A stretch of DNA of 64,000 nt, taken from assembly GCA_963575745.1 (NCBI GenBank), contig CAUYUJ010012780.1, positions 836,002 to 900,001 of the forward strand, given 5' to 3'. The notes below the pieces were generated by a model. That model was not told the origin of the DNA and searched no databases. It was given only the letters and a program-made list of their open reading frames with translations. Source of the DNA: Prorocentrum cordatum. Lineage: Eukaryota > Sar > Dinophyceae > Prorocentrales > Prorocentraceae. Made by a program: the position numbers and the translations under genes. Below, piece by piece: positions 10,755-20,003 of this stretch; position 1 is the stretch's first letter; every line of letters begins with the position of its first letter.

Positions 10755-10900
10755 GGAGGATGGGAGCGGAGGAGAAGAAAGTGAAGAGGAGGAGAGGGGG
10801 AGGAGAAAAGGAGAGAAACGACGGCCAGGGAAGGGAGGAGCGTAAAGAGGAGAAGAGGAATGCGGGAGGGGAGGGGGGCGAGACTGGAGGGAGGGGGTGC
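10755..10900. repeat. GGA-rich purine tract
   Basis: AGGAGGATGGGAGCGGAGGAG and similar words run for about 145 bp just downstream of the EF-hand exon's donor, so it would lie early in that intron. Confidence 0.6.
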
Positions 10901-10939
10901 GCGGATTAGTAGATGATGTAACGAGCGTCCCACGGCCAC

Positions 10940-11114
10940 CGAAGTTCGAGTCCAGCAGCCACCGCATCATCTGCAGAAAGCCTACGAAGTTGAGCTGGCC
11001 ACTCCTGTTGGTGTCCATCTCCTTGATCTTCGCGTCCAGCGTGGGCTCGTCTTTGGTCTGCAGGGGGCAGCCCAGACTCTGGAGCAGCTTGATCAGGGAG
11101 ATCTTGGAGATATT
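10940..11114 (-). CDS. EF-hand exon of locus A (C-terminal-side pair, degenerate loops)
   Basis: Bounded by a GGAACAG acceptor (AG 11116-11115) and an AACTTCG|GTGGCC donor (10940/10939). The 175 bp encode NISKISLIKLLQSLGCPLQT, then KDEPTLDAKIKEM, then DTNRSGQLNFVG and FLQMMRWLLDSNFG. This is the end of one EF-hand, the linker, and a full second EF-hand. The second loop has D1, N3, S5, G6, L8 and N9, but Gly at position 12, where Ca2+ binding normally needs Glu, so binding is probably weak or lost. EF-hand proteins bind Ca2+ and relay it to partners; the partner here is unknown. Most likely it belongs to the same gene as 15542-15625 and 16580-16949. An upstream acceptor at CGGCAAG, giving GLEQ first, is also possible. 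Confidence 0.75.
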
Positions 11115-11398
11115 CTGTTCCAGGCCTTGCCGAGCCCGGCAGTGGGGATAATGTTTTGCTGATTGTTGTTGGGGGAATGCCTGGAAAGAGGAGGACCGCA
11201 CCAACCCACAGCCGTAGGGCCTTCGTTCCAGGCACGCCCCGGGGACGACATCGATTGGGAATGCCCATCGTCGCAGGCTGGTTCGGGCCGACGGCGAACG
11301 CCGCTCCCCCTCCCGCCTCTCTCCTCCCTCCTGCTGCATCTCTCCTCCCTTTTTGTCAGACTTCAGCCTCACGCAGATGCTCTGAGCTAGGACGGGAA

Positions 11399-11515
11399 TG
11401 GTGTCATGATGCGATTGGCCCACGACGCGTTCCGATAATTACAGAGTGTCTAGCGGCCCTCGGGACTGAAGCGCTGGAGTTCGCGCGGATCATCAAAACT
11501 TCCTGGAACTCTTGG
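11399..11515. repeat. Dispersed repeat (partner at 57870-57970)
   Basis: TGTCATGATGCGATTGGCCC, then ACGCGTTCC, GCGGCCCTCG and GGAGTTCGCGCGGA occur here. The same words in the same order and orientation are at 57870-57970 (GTCATGACACGATTGGCCCA, TGCGTTCC, GCGGCCCTCG, GGAGTACGCGCGGA). Confidence 0.65.
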
Positions 11516-11958
11516 AACGGATCACTCTCATGACGTCTTGCTCCTCTGGTGGACGCTTGATGCCCCAAACTCCGCATCTCTTCTGATGTGAAGGTCAAGC
11601 CGCTGGTACATCCAACAGTCGAGGCGGACTAAAACAAGAGGGGGTTAATGAATTAGCTCGCGTAGCTGTTTTTTTCCAGCGCCTCCCGGAGCCAGGAAAG
11701 GACAAATATCGCAGAAAGCGCCAGGCGGCGGGGCCGAGACCAGCTGCACGCAGCAGATGTTGCAACCCTCCCAATACATCTCCCCCTCTTCGTCCGACTC
11801 GATGGTGCCATGCGTGTCCGAGAACAGGACGGGCTTACATTACAAGTGGCAACAACACTCAGATGGGTTGAGCTCATCCCCTGAGCAGGGAGAGTTGTAG
11901 AAGAATGACGTGCACATTGCCCACTGCCTTGATCGGGGTCGCACTGCCTGGTAATAGA

Positions 11959-12103
11959 CGAGCGCGTTCCGCTACTGGCAAAGTAACTACTCGCAAGTGG
12001 CCTGGATCCGCCGCGGGTGATTTACGATCCATTACACAAAACAGATACATGTTTCTTCCTGACGTTTGCGAGTAGGCACTTTGCAAGTAGCGGAACGCGC
12101 TCG
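11959..12103. repeat. Inverted repeat, ~40 bp arms, ~65 bp loop (foldback or MITE-like)
   Basis: The left arm at 11959-11998 begins CGAGCGCGTTCCGCTACTGG. The right arm at 12064-12103 is its reverse complement (CGAGCGCGTTCCGCTACTTG read on the minus strand), with about 35 of 40 positions matching. The loop contains GGCCTGGATCCGCCGCGG and an AT-richer part. Placement is in a non-coding stretch between EF-hand locus A exons. Confidence 0.8.
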
Positions 12104-12149
12104 GTGAGTCAAGGCAATGTCGCGAAACCCGGCTCTCTGCACTCAAAAC

Positions 12150-12275
12150 AGCTCCCAGGCCCGGGTCAGCAGAAAATTGGGAGGGGAATGTCGGCCCCAC
12201 GTCGCTCCCAAACCTGGGTCAGCCAAAGGGCATCATGGCGGACTGGTTGACCCCCATCTGGGCTGATCCCGTTAC
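12150..12275. repeat. Partial copy of the CCTGGGTCAG dispersed repeat
   Basis: AGGCCCGGGTCAGCAG, CCCAAACCTGGGTCAGCC and GGTTGACCCCCATCTGG match landmarks of the copies at 1855-1995 and 4600-4812. Confidence 0.45.
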
Positions 12276-12617
12276 GTGCGCCCTGTTTTGAGCCGCGTCG
12301 AGGCAGCATGCCGGTTGGCAGCCCTGTCATCGTACTTCGAGTGGCACTGAAGGTAGTGGCCACGTACTCTGCTTACAACGCTTTCGCCCTACACCAGCGC
12401 GCCAGGGCAAATCCTGGGTACTGCTCTGCATTTGGATCCATTTGGGCTGCGTCGCTGTCTGCAGTGATCCCTCATGAGGCCTGGATAACGATGTCAGCAG
12501 CAACACCTCATTTTCTGGTCGGCTGACGCTTTAGTCTGGCCTCTCGTCGTAACCCCGTGATGAGGCTCACACTGGTGACCTGGGATTGGGCCAGCCCAGC
12601 TGGTGGTGGGTACTTAC

Positions 12618-12806
12618 ACGTCACAAGCTGTTTTGATCACTCCATCCTTCTTCTTGCGTTGCCCATCATGGATCATCCTCATCCTTCGCCGTTTCCTCCT
12701 CTGAGTCCTCCCCGAGACTGCGCCCAAGGCCTTTTCTGTTCGGCCGCCGTGCCACTCAGACACACGCGGCACGCGGCCCTTGAAGGCCAAGCCGTCAAGA
12801 GGCCGC
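12618..12806 (-). CDS. Candidate internal exon with basic segment, function unknown
   Basis: Acceptor CATGTGACAG (AG 12808-12807) and an excellent donor, GACGT|GTAAGTA (12618/12617), frame 189 bp on the minus strand. The peptide reads RPLDGLAFKGRVPRVSEWHG, GRTEKALGAVSG, and then the basic RTQRRKRRRMRMIHDGQRKK ending KDGVIKTACD. The RRKRRR run could act as a nuclear localisation signal or contact nucleic acid, but that is a guess. It lies between EF-hand exons of locus A on the same strand and may be one of its exons; the phases have not been shown to join. Confidence 0.5.
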
Positions 12807-12925
12807 CTGTCACATGACTCGCTCGCCTCTGCGGCCCGCACGGTCTGTTCGCACAAGGGGCTCTGGCACCGACGCCAGTCCTCGCACGCCCCACGTGCAA
12901 ACGCATGACGCGCGTGTCCAGTCGA

Positions 12926-13075
12926 GCGGGCGGTACGCGGGGGTGGCCCAAATGTGGGGTGAAGAAAAAGGCCCTCAGGGGCCCCGTTCTTGGGCGCCTT
13001 CTGGCTCCGAAAGGGCCCCATCGAAAGGGCCCTCTTCTTCCCCCCCCGTTTGGGCCACCCCCGCGTACCACCCGC
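12926..13075. repeat. Long imperfect palindrome, ~49 bp arms
   Basis: The left arm, about 12926-12974, starts GCGGGCGGTACGCGGGGGTG. The right arm, about 13027-13075, read on the minus strand starts GCGGGTGGTACGCGGGGGTG, and the match continues through GGCCCAAA to GGGCCC. About 43 of 49 bases match. The ~50 bp between them also contain short GGGCCC palindromes, so the whole block could fold into a stable cruciform. Confidence 0.8.
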
Positions 13076-13439
13076 GCGATCCAGTCCCCGCGCTCCGCTC
13101 CGGGGGCCCGGGGAGGGGCAGGCGGCGCCGCCCTCGGGCGCTGCGACGCGGCCCCGCCTGGAGGCCGCGCAGCCGCACCCCGGGGCGGGGCCGCGGCGCA
13201 GTGCCCCCCGGACGACTCGGAGCTGCGCGTGGCTGGGCAGACCAGACCCCCCAGCTGGCTCCAACCTGGATCCAACGGCAGCTTCGGGAGACCAACAGGT
13301 CAATTGCCGATGTACCGCTGCGCCCTGGACCTCTCCCGGGGTGCGTGCTGACCAGGATGAGGCGAACCCAGCGGTGGTGACGAGGGCCTCCCGGGGGGGG
13401 GGGGGCCCAAAGAGGGGAAAACGGGCGAAGGGTAGCAGT

Positions 13440-13640
13440 ATCGGTACCGTCGGAACTAGGACAGAACAACATCCTTCAAGAACATGAGGCCCTCCGCCGG
13501 CCCAAACTAAAGGACCTTCCAGGGTGCCCCCCCCAGGATGCACATGAACATCCAACAAACACAAAGCGCATCAAGGCACCCTCCCCGAACCGACCTCGAC
13601 CTCATAACCCTGTGCCCCAGATAATCATAACCCCACATAA
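13440..13640. repeat. Dispersed repeat (partner at 59660-59870)
   Basis: Ordered words TTCAAGAACATGAGGCC, AACATCCAACAAACAC and CCGAACCGACCTCGACCT match 59660-59870 (CTCAAGAACATGAGACCTAG, AACATCCAACAATCACGAAG, GCGAACCGACCTCGATCT) in the same orientation. On the minus strand the 59.7 kb copy has a hydrophobic open frame, but the frame is broken here, so it is scored as a repeat rather than a gene. Confidence 0.65.
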
Positions 13641-13679
13641 TAAAGTTCGGGCATCTGGCGGGGATAATCAACGATTTTC

Positions 13680-13680
<1 letters not shown>

Positions 13681-13751
<71 letters not shown>

Positions 13752-13776
13752 GTGATGGTGATGGTGATGGTGATGG

Positions 13777-13812
<36 letters not shown>

Positions 13813-13842
13813 GGATGATGAGGATGATGACGATGATCAAAT
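13681..13842. repeat. (ATG)n / (GAT)n trinucleotide microsatellite
   Basis: About 24 ATG units, five GTGATG hexamers and a second ATG run form one compound microsatellite of 160 bp. The poly-Met and poly-Ile frames are artefacts of it. Confidence 0.95.
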
Positions 13843-14269
13843 CCTATGGAACCACAATGAAAAAATAGAGGGGGGTTAAGGGGGGGTATGTTTTATTAGC
13901 CGGGGCACCGGGGAACCACGGTCCAACAGTACCGGCGCCTCGCTCTTGCTTCCGCGGCCTCCCGCCGCACATGCGCTGGCCTTCCCCCCGCAGGCCCGCC
14001 ACCACACTGCTCCCGCCCGGAGGGCGACACCCTCGCCGAGGGCGAGAGGCACTGCCTGGCACGACAGATTTGAACGTGCCCGCGGGCCGTCGCCGAGGAG
14101 GTCCTCGACCGTGCTCCTGTCGGCGGCGAGCGAGGGCGGGAAGCGAGGAGGAGAAGGCCTTCTCAGAAGGCGGCGGGGCTTCTCCGGGGCCCTCGCGCCT
14201 GCCTGCCGAGGAGTCTGTCTGTGCCTACGGGGAGGGCTCCCGGGGCACCTCCGAGCCCTCAGAGAAGGC

Positions 14270-14380
14270 CCGCCCCTCCTCCTCCTCCTCCTCCTCCTCC
14301 TCCTCCTCCTCCCTCTCCTCCTCCCCCTCCTCCTCGTCCTCCTCCTCCTCCTCCTCCTCCTCCTCATCTCTTCCCCCGGG
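14270..14380. repeat. (CCT)n microsatellite
   Basis: A run of CTC/CCT units with two interruptions (CCCCCTCC and CTCGTCC), about 105 bp. Confidence 0.9.
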
Positions 14381-14560
14381 GCTCGCCGCCGATCCTGTCG
14401 GTTCCGTCCTGCTCCTCCGCGACGCCCCAATCCCACCCGCCCTGCTGCCTCGCCCAGTGGATCCGCCACCGCTCCCGCAGCGGCCGGCGCACCCCTCGCG
14501 CAAGACGAAGGCAGAGCGAGGAGACTAAGACGAAGGCAGAGTCGAGACAACATCGGACCT

Positions 14561-14815
14561 ATACAAATAAGAAATCTCAGATCATCGGCGGGCTTGGAGG
14601 ATGTACCCGTATCGGGCGCCGCGGCAGTTTCAGAGCGTTCTGGAACGCTGGAACGGATTTATCTCCATTCTAGGCCCGTCCGAGATACACCAAAATGAGG
14701 GAGGGTGCATCGAGAACACCTCTGAGAACTGGCAAGCCTTGAGGATATATCGGGCGCCGCGGCCGTTCCGGGGCGTTCTGGAACGGTCTGGAGCGATTCA
14801 TACTTATGCATCCTG
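14561..14815. repeat. Dispersed GGGCGCCGCGGC + GAGCGTTC repeat, two units (inverted partner at 59878-60010)
   Basis: The first unit has AAATCTCAGATCATCGGCGG, TTGGAGGATGTA, GGGCGCCGCGG and GAGCGTTCTGGAACGCTGG. A second, shorter unit (ATCGGGCGCCGCGGCCGTTC) begins near 14749. The complete unit is present in reverse complement at 59878-60010, and a fragment occurs at 17175-17240. Confidence 0.65.
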
Positions 14816-14829
14816 GGCCTGAATGATTG

Positions 14830-15540
14830 GCTGCCTTCGGCGGCCTTCGTAGGAGGGCGCCAACTGCTCAACGGTACACTGACCCTGGGCCCTGGGCCCA
14901 GGATCAGTGTGTACGCCCACCTGGCTTGACCAGGAAGGCCTGTATGCACCGATCCTGGGCCCAAAGTGGGTATGGCTGGCATCGGTGTTGATGTATGGTT
15001 GCGGTTCCCCGACTTCCACCTTCGGGAGGCCTTCGGACCACATCGGCGGCCACTGCGCTCTGCAGCGCTCGGAACCGAGCCTTTGCCTTTCTGAATTGTC
15101 TCGCTTATGGCAAGCCAATGACTCAGACCCTCCGACGTCTCAAAATCAGAACGGATGTGTTTCACCATGTTCGGTCTTATGACGCCCTCGAGCCCAGCAG
15201 ATCTTTACAGATCGATCGAAAGGCGAACCACTTATACAAGATGATGCGTCGAAAACTAGGCAAACATCTTGAAACACAAAAGCCGTCGAAGATCCAGGTG
15301 TCGGGCTCTTGTTGTTGACGTCTGTCCCGCCCCTTGATCCCTTGAGCAACTGACACACCCCTCAGGCACATCGAGCCCAAAATGCGCTCATTTGGATGAA
15401 CGAGTCTTTGGATGACCAAGTCAACAACCGTGACATTGCAATGTGAGCAAATCAGGGAAACGGGGCAACAAGGTCTGTCCCCCGTGCCGCCCCCGCCCCC
15501 AGGCGCCTGCGCAAGCGCGGTGACGGATTAGCGCAGCAGC
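14830..15540. other. No supported gene; short direct duplications
   Basis: GGGCCCAGGATCAGTGTG near 14893 and GATCCTGGGCCCAAAG near 14951 are related inverted words. Open frames of 60 to 100 codons occur on both strands without domains or splice support. Confidence 0.35.
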
Positions 15541-15541
15541 G

Positions 15542-15625
15542 CAACAGAATGAATATCTCGCGGAACTGAGCGACCTCCGCAGGGTCGAAGTTCAGGTTCG
15601 AGGACGTCTCCTCGACCATGTCCTT
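15542..15625 (-). CDS. EF-hand helix exon of locus A
   Basis: Acceptor CTCGCTGGCAG (AG 15627-15626) opens KDMVEETSSNLNFDPAEVAQ and then FREIFILL in phase 0. The FDPAEVAQFREIF part is a typical first (E) helix of an EF-hand, with the pattern xxEVxxFREIF, and the loop is expected in the next exon. The donor is uncertain: ATTCT|GTTGCG is one option. It can be joined in phase to 16580-16949 only if that exon ends at a GA donor after RKYE, or if a further exon lies between them. The homology is inferred from the motif, not from a search. Confidence 0.55.
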
Positions 15626-16567
15626 CTGCCAGCGAGGTAGAAACATCTGGGCGTGTGCGTGCTCTTCTGTGGACGCCCGAAGCGGGCACGAACAAAAATA
15701 GCGCAATGCCCAACAACGAGTGTTGTCCGAAACCAACAGCTTCTGTCTCAAATGGGCACAGTCCTCGACGACACCGACAGCGAGTCCTTTTTCAAAATGA
15801 ACAGGAACTGCTGTCGGTCTTCGCGCCCGTTCATCTCGTTGTCATTTCGGTCTTCCCGATGTCTTGGGCCACTTCATGGCCTCCCGACACCTCCCGGGGC
15901 CACCCGAGACCGCGGGACCTGGTGGAACATGCACCACGTGGGGGGACTTCCCCCCAGTCTCGCCGCCGAGGAACGGTTGCCAGCCCTCCGGCGCGATCGA
16001 CTTGCTAGCGGGGGGGCGACCAGAGCCGAAAGTCGAATATGTCCCTGTCTGCTGAAGGAGGGGACGGCGGCGTTCCGCACCCTATCGCGCAGCCCCACCC
16101 CGAGGGTTCTCCCAGGTGGAGGCCGCAAGGGCGGGATCGAGAATCGACGATCGGGTAGGATCGAGGATTAAGGAAGATCCAACGGCGCCTAACTTTGCGC
16201 TTCGCGCTGCGCGAACCGCGAATACCTTGGCGCTCTCGCGCCTCCCCCCAAGGGAGAAGAGGATGAGGAGAAATCGGAGCCGAACCGCGACGCGCGAATC
16301 ACTTCGCGCCCTCAAGGGCGCCCATGAGGATCGAGGAGGATCGAAGTTCGAGCAACGAGGAGGTTCGAGGGCCTGGGGCCTGGGAGGGACTCTACATGGG
16401 TTCGGGGCACTGAGCGTTTCTCGCCCTTCTGTGTGTCTCTGGAGGCCTTTGGGGATCTCCGGAAGATGGGGGCGGGGCGAAGGCAGATGATGGGAAGAAG
16501 AGCGCGCCGAACCGCCATCCAATCCGCCGCCGAGTCCGCCCCTCCTGCCCCTTGCTTCGCCAACTGT

Positions 16568-16949
16568 CCTCGTACTTGCGGTCTCTTTTTGTCCGCTCTA
16601 TCCGCATCAGCTGCACAAACTCCCAAAAAGAGTGAACATTCTGCCCAGCTGCACTCTGCACGCCAGCCTCCGCCGCCAGCTTGCGCGCCTTCTCCAAACT
16701 CTCGCTGATGGCCTGTTGGTTCGCCTTTGTCTTGATCTCAATGCCAATGTGGCCTAACAAAGCCATTATCTCCTTTTCATCGATGTCACCACTGCCATCC
16801 GAATCGTATCTCGCAAAGACGTCCCGGAAACGTTTGATCTCCATGTCGGAGAATCCGGCCTTCATCCGGTCCCATACATTGCGGACGACCCGGAAGAGGT
16901 CTGCGAGCTCCACGAACGAATCGAAATCGACCCCCTGATTGCCACAGGA
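16568..16949 (-). CDS. EF-hand exon of locus A (central)
   Basis: Opens after CTCTGCAG (AG 16951-16950). It encodes the end of one EF-hand (NQGVDFDSFVEL), a helix (ADLFRVVRNVWDRMKAGFSD), the entering helix MEIKRFRDVFARY, the canonical loop DSDGSGDIDEKE (D1, D3, S5, G6, I8, D9, E12), the exiting helix IMALLGHIG, and a long helical stretch ending HSFWEFVQLMRIERTKR. The last EFVQLMR is again an EF-hand exit helix, but its loop (AGVQSAAGQNVH) lacks acidic ligands. The 3' end is ambiguous: GACC|GCAAGT (16580/16579) is a near-perfect GC donor, while GAG|GACAGT (about 16569) is a GA donor that keeps phase with 15542-15625. The protein is probably a multi-EF-hand Ca2+ sensor. Confidence 0.8.
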
Positions 16950-17267
16950 CTGCAGAGCCGGCAGAGAGCCTACTCGTGGGGGGGGGGGACATATCCATGT
17001 CTACGGCCTGGCGGATCGGACTCCCCTGCCGTGGCCCCGCGAATGCATGGCAGATGTGCGCGGATGCCCTGTGCGAATAATATCACTGCGACCGTCCATT
17101 GAGACGAAGCCAGAACGAGGACACACATTTGGGTGAGGATACATCGGGAATCCTTGAGACCCGGCGGCTCTGGAGGAGGTCTCGGGCGCCGCGGCCTTCT
17201 CAGAGCGGTCCGGGGGTTTTCTGAGAGCGTTGCGGAATGCCCTGGGGCGGACTTCTCCTCGCCCTTG

Positions 17268-17443
17268 CCCCGTTCGAGTACATGGGACCGCGCTTCGGTG
17301 CCCGAACCGCGAGGGCGTGGATATGGATATTTCGCGTTCGCCACTCGTGGCCCGCGAAAGCGTCGGCGATCTCCCTGGAGGCTCGCGTCTCGCACAGCGC
17401 CGGGAGCGCAAACCACAGGTCCCCGTGCAGCGACGAATGGCAC
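17268..17443 (-). CDS. Candidate internal exon upstream of EF-hand locus A, function unknown
   Basis: A very good acceptor (GGGCTCCTGCAG, AG 17445-17444) opens CHSSLHGDLWFALPALCETR, then ASREIADAFAGHEWRTR, then NIHIHALAVRAPKRG and MYSNGARAR. Almost every codon ends in G or C. A GCAAGG-type donor near 17270 or a GTCCCA donor near 17290 could close it. The NIHIHALAV stretch resembles NIYIHIPCV in the exon at 34720-35021. As the next exon upstream on the same strand, it may encode a domain N-terminal to the EF-hands of locus A. Confidence 0.55.
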
Positions 17444-17699
17444 CTGCAGGAGCCCAGGCAGGAGGACGAATTACGGCATGCACGCGGCGTGACAAATAGG
17501 GAAGCCGAAAGGCACCGATACCCCTATTCCCCTGACCTCTCCAAGTGTGCATTATGCCCAGAAGTTCGGTGCGAATCCAGCCGTGTCGACGAGGGCCCCC
17601 CTGGAAGCGTCCTTTTGTGGGAGCGCCCTTATGTGTCCGATAAAGCCGGATAAGATCGGGGAGAGTCCTTTTGTGTCCTGGGCTTCTGAGATACCTTAC

Positions 17700-17995
17700 G
17701 TTCTTAATATGCCCTGCGCAAGTCTGTCGTGGCGTGCGCGCGTTTGCGCATGCGCGTGCGTGCGTAGATTATGTGCATGTGCGTCCGTGCGTGGTGGTCT
17801 GCGGCGCTGCTGTGTTGTGCCGTATTGCACTGCCGTTGTCCTGCGGTCTGCGTGAACATGTGTTGCCTCCCTGTGTGTGGATGCGTGCGTGCGTGTGTGG
17901 CTGTGCGTGCGTGCGTGTGTATGTAACTGCGTGTGCGTGTGCGCGTGCGTGTGCCTGTGTGTGCGCGCGCCTGAGTGCGCGCCGCTGTGTGAATA
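17700..17995. repeat. GTGCGTGC-rich low-complexity tract
   Basis: Alternating GTGCGTGCGT and GTGTGTGC words dominate and grade into the ~22 bp minisatellite that starts near 18000. Z-DNA potential is high. Confidence 0.6.
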
Positions 17996-17999
17996 GATG

Positions 18000-18335
18000 T
18001 TCTGCGTGTTCTGCCGCGCTCCTATGTGTTATGCCGTGCTCCTGTGTGTTCTGTCATGGTATTGCTGTGCCGTGCTCAGGTGTTCTGCCGTGTTCAAATG
18101 TGTTCTGCCGTGCTCCTGTGCATTCTGCCGCGTTCCTGTTTGTCCTGCCGTGTTCCCGTGTTTTTGTGTGGCGTGCCGCGCTCCTGTGTGTTCTGCCGAA
18201 TTCCTGTGTGTTCAGCCGCGCTCATATGTACTATGAGCGTTATGCCGTGCGCGTCGTGCACCTGCATTGTCTGCCGTGCTCCTGCGAGATCTGCCGTGCT
18301 CCTGCATGTTCTGCCGCGTGTTGGCTGGTTGGTTG
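18000..18335. repeat. ~22 bp minisatellite, TGTTCTGCCGTGCTCCTGTG units (left block)
   Basis: Around 14 degenerate copies of TGTTCTGCCGTGCTCCTGTG run in the plus direction and stop at TTCTGCCGCGTGTTGG. The same family resumes at 19745 with TCTGCCGCGTGTTATGCC, so the array is split in two by the segment between. Confidence 0.85.
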
Positions 18336-18356
18336 GAGGGGCCTTCAAGGCGGGGG

Positions 18357-18357
<1 letters not shown>

Positions 18358-18407
<50 letters not shown>
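18358..18407. repeat. Poly(A) homopolymer, ~50 bp
   Basis: An uninterrupted A run (poly-T on the minus strand), followed by CCGCGGAAGGGCC. There is no target-site duplication or cDNA-like sequence next to it, so it is not called a retrotransposon tail. Confidence 0.95.
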
Positions 18408-18409
<2 letters not shown>

Positions 18410-18500
18410 GCGGAAGGGCCGCCCCCCCCGAGGAGGCCGCCTTGGGCCCCCTCCCAGACACGTGCAGCACAGACAGAAGGCGAAGCCTCTGGTATATACT

Positions 18501-18860
18501 ACACAAGACAACCATCGAGTGCAGCACTGACACGAGCATATACTACACCAGATCACACCCAGTGCAGCACTGAAAAGAACAGATACTACACAATATACCA
18601 TTCGACTCGCAACACCAGAATCATGCAAGCACTGCTCAAACGAACAGAATCTATACAAGATCAGGGGAGGGAGGAACATCACACAAGACAACCATCAAGT
18701 GCAGCACTGACAAGAGCATATACTACACAAGATCTCAACTAGTGCAGCACTGAAAAGAACAGATACTACACAACCCCATTCGACTCGCAACACCAGAATC
18801 ATGCAAGCACTGCGCAAAGGGACAGAGCCTATACATGATCAGGGGAAGGAGGAATATCAC
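18501..18860. repeat. Two tandem 180 bp copies
   Basis: ACACAAGACAACCATC starts copies at 18501 and 18681. Each continues with AGTGCAGCACTGAC, GAACAGATACTACACAA, CATTCGACTCGCAACACCAG and AATCATGCAAGCACTG in the same order, roughly 90% identical by eye. Confidence 0.85.
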
Positions 18861-18907
18861 TCACCACGAGAGGACAATCAACGCACCTCAACGGCCTCAG
18901 AGCACAC

Positions 18908-19744
18908 CTTGGAAGTGGCGACATTCTTTATCCAAAGGTCTGCGGCAAAGCCCTGCAGATGGAACACGAACAGCTGCGCGACCACGTGGGCGGCCTCGAC
19001 AGTCCCCATGGCCCGCAGGTGCCCGGATGAGGCCTCGCTGAGGCGCAAGGGCGCGCTGGCCTGCCGCTGGAGCACCTGCGCGAGGTCGAAGAAAGCATGC
19101 CGCGTGCGAACACCTCCCTCGGCAGGTCTCGACAACGAAGCGGCGGGAACCTGCTCACCGCCTCTGACAGAGCCCGCGGCCCGCTCCAGTCCCGCGCCGC
19201 GGGGGATGCATACTCCCGAAGGCACGGGGGCCAGAGACCGCGCCACGTCGCGCACGCGGGCCTTCGCAGCTGCCGTCCCCCACGAAGACGCTGGAGAAGC
19301 CGCGACGCGCGGCGGCGTCGGATCCCCCACCATGGGCGCCGAGTGCTGGGCCGCCGCCGAGCCGCCCGCGGGCGCGCGACCGGCCGCCGCAGCGGCCCTC
19401 GCGCCAGGTCCCCCAGCGCCACCAGCGCCGACACGAGGACCCCCTTGGCAGGCACCAGGCGGCGGGGCAGCGGCCGCGCGAGGAGCCCGAGCCACTGCCT
19501 CGCCGAGCGCCTCCGCCAGCGCCGCACCTACAAGCGCAGGCCGGCGCCCCCGATGCTGCAGGGCGCCGAAGGCGCGGAGCAGCGACTGGGCTGCACGCGC
19601 CTGCGCCATCAAGGCCCGGGCCTGGCGCTCGGCCGCCGAGCGCCGCGGGCGCGCCGGCACGCCGGCGGCGAGCCGGGGCGGGGCCGCCACCCCGCGCCGC
19701 GGAGGGGGAAAGCCGCGGAGGAAGAGAGGAGGCCCGCGGGGTCT
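18908..19744 (-). CDS. Large Ala/Arg-rich exon-like block with frame switches, function unknown
   Basis: Acceptor ACACGCGGCAG (AG 19746-19745) and donor TCCAAG|GTGTGC (18908/18907) bound 837 bp. Coding bias is strong throughout but moves between frames: DPAGLLSSSAAFPLRGAGWR near the start, AERQARALMAQARAAQSLLR in a second frame, LVPAKGVLVSALVALGDLAR in a third, then the second frame again to the end (FFDLAQVLQRQASAPLRLSE, GTVEAAHVVAQLFVFHLQG, FAADLWIKNVATSK). The last 90 codons are the most convincing. They are helical and hydrophobic enough for a folded domain. The frame switches mean a decayed copy or consensus errors. The block sits exactly between the two halves of a minisatellite, which would lie in the flanking introns. 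Confidence 0.5.
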
Positions 19745-20003
19745 CTGCCGCGTGTTATGCCGTGCTCCTGCGTGTTCTGCCGTGCTCCTATGTGCTATGT
19801 CGCTGTGTGTTTTACAATGTTCCAGTGAGTTATGCCGTGCTCCTGCTTGTTCTTCTGTGTTCCCATGTGTTTTGCGTCTTCTGTCGCGTTCCTGTGTTCT
19901 GCCGAACTCCTGCGCGTTCTGCCGTGTTACCATGTATTTTCGTGCTCTGCCGCGTTCCTATGGATTCTGCGTGTTCTGACGTGCTCCTGGTGATCCTGCG
20001 CGT
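19745..20003. repeat. ~22 bp minisatellite, TGTTCTGCCGTGCTCCTGTG units (right block)
   Basis: About 11 degenerate units continue the family of 18000-18335. The first unit directly adjoins the acceptor of the 18908-19744 exon block. Confidence 0.85.

Noticed and set aside
15650-15870. A minus-strand frame with EDCAHLRQKLLVSDNTRCWA and another with RNDNEMNGREDRQQFLFILK
   Set aside because: Both are moderately protein-like, but no splice sites fit, the frames compete, and the second only loosely recalls an EF-hand loop.
18358-18407. Poly-A run as the 3' tail of a retrotransposon or processed pseudogene
   Set aside because: The DNA on its 5' side is minisatellite, with no cDNA-like or RT-like sequence and no target-site duplication.
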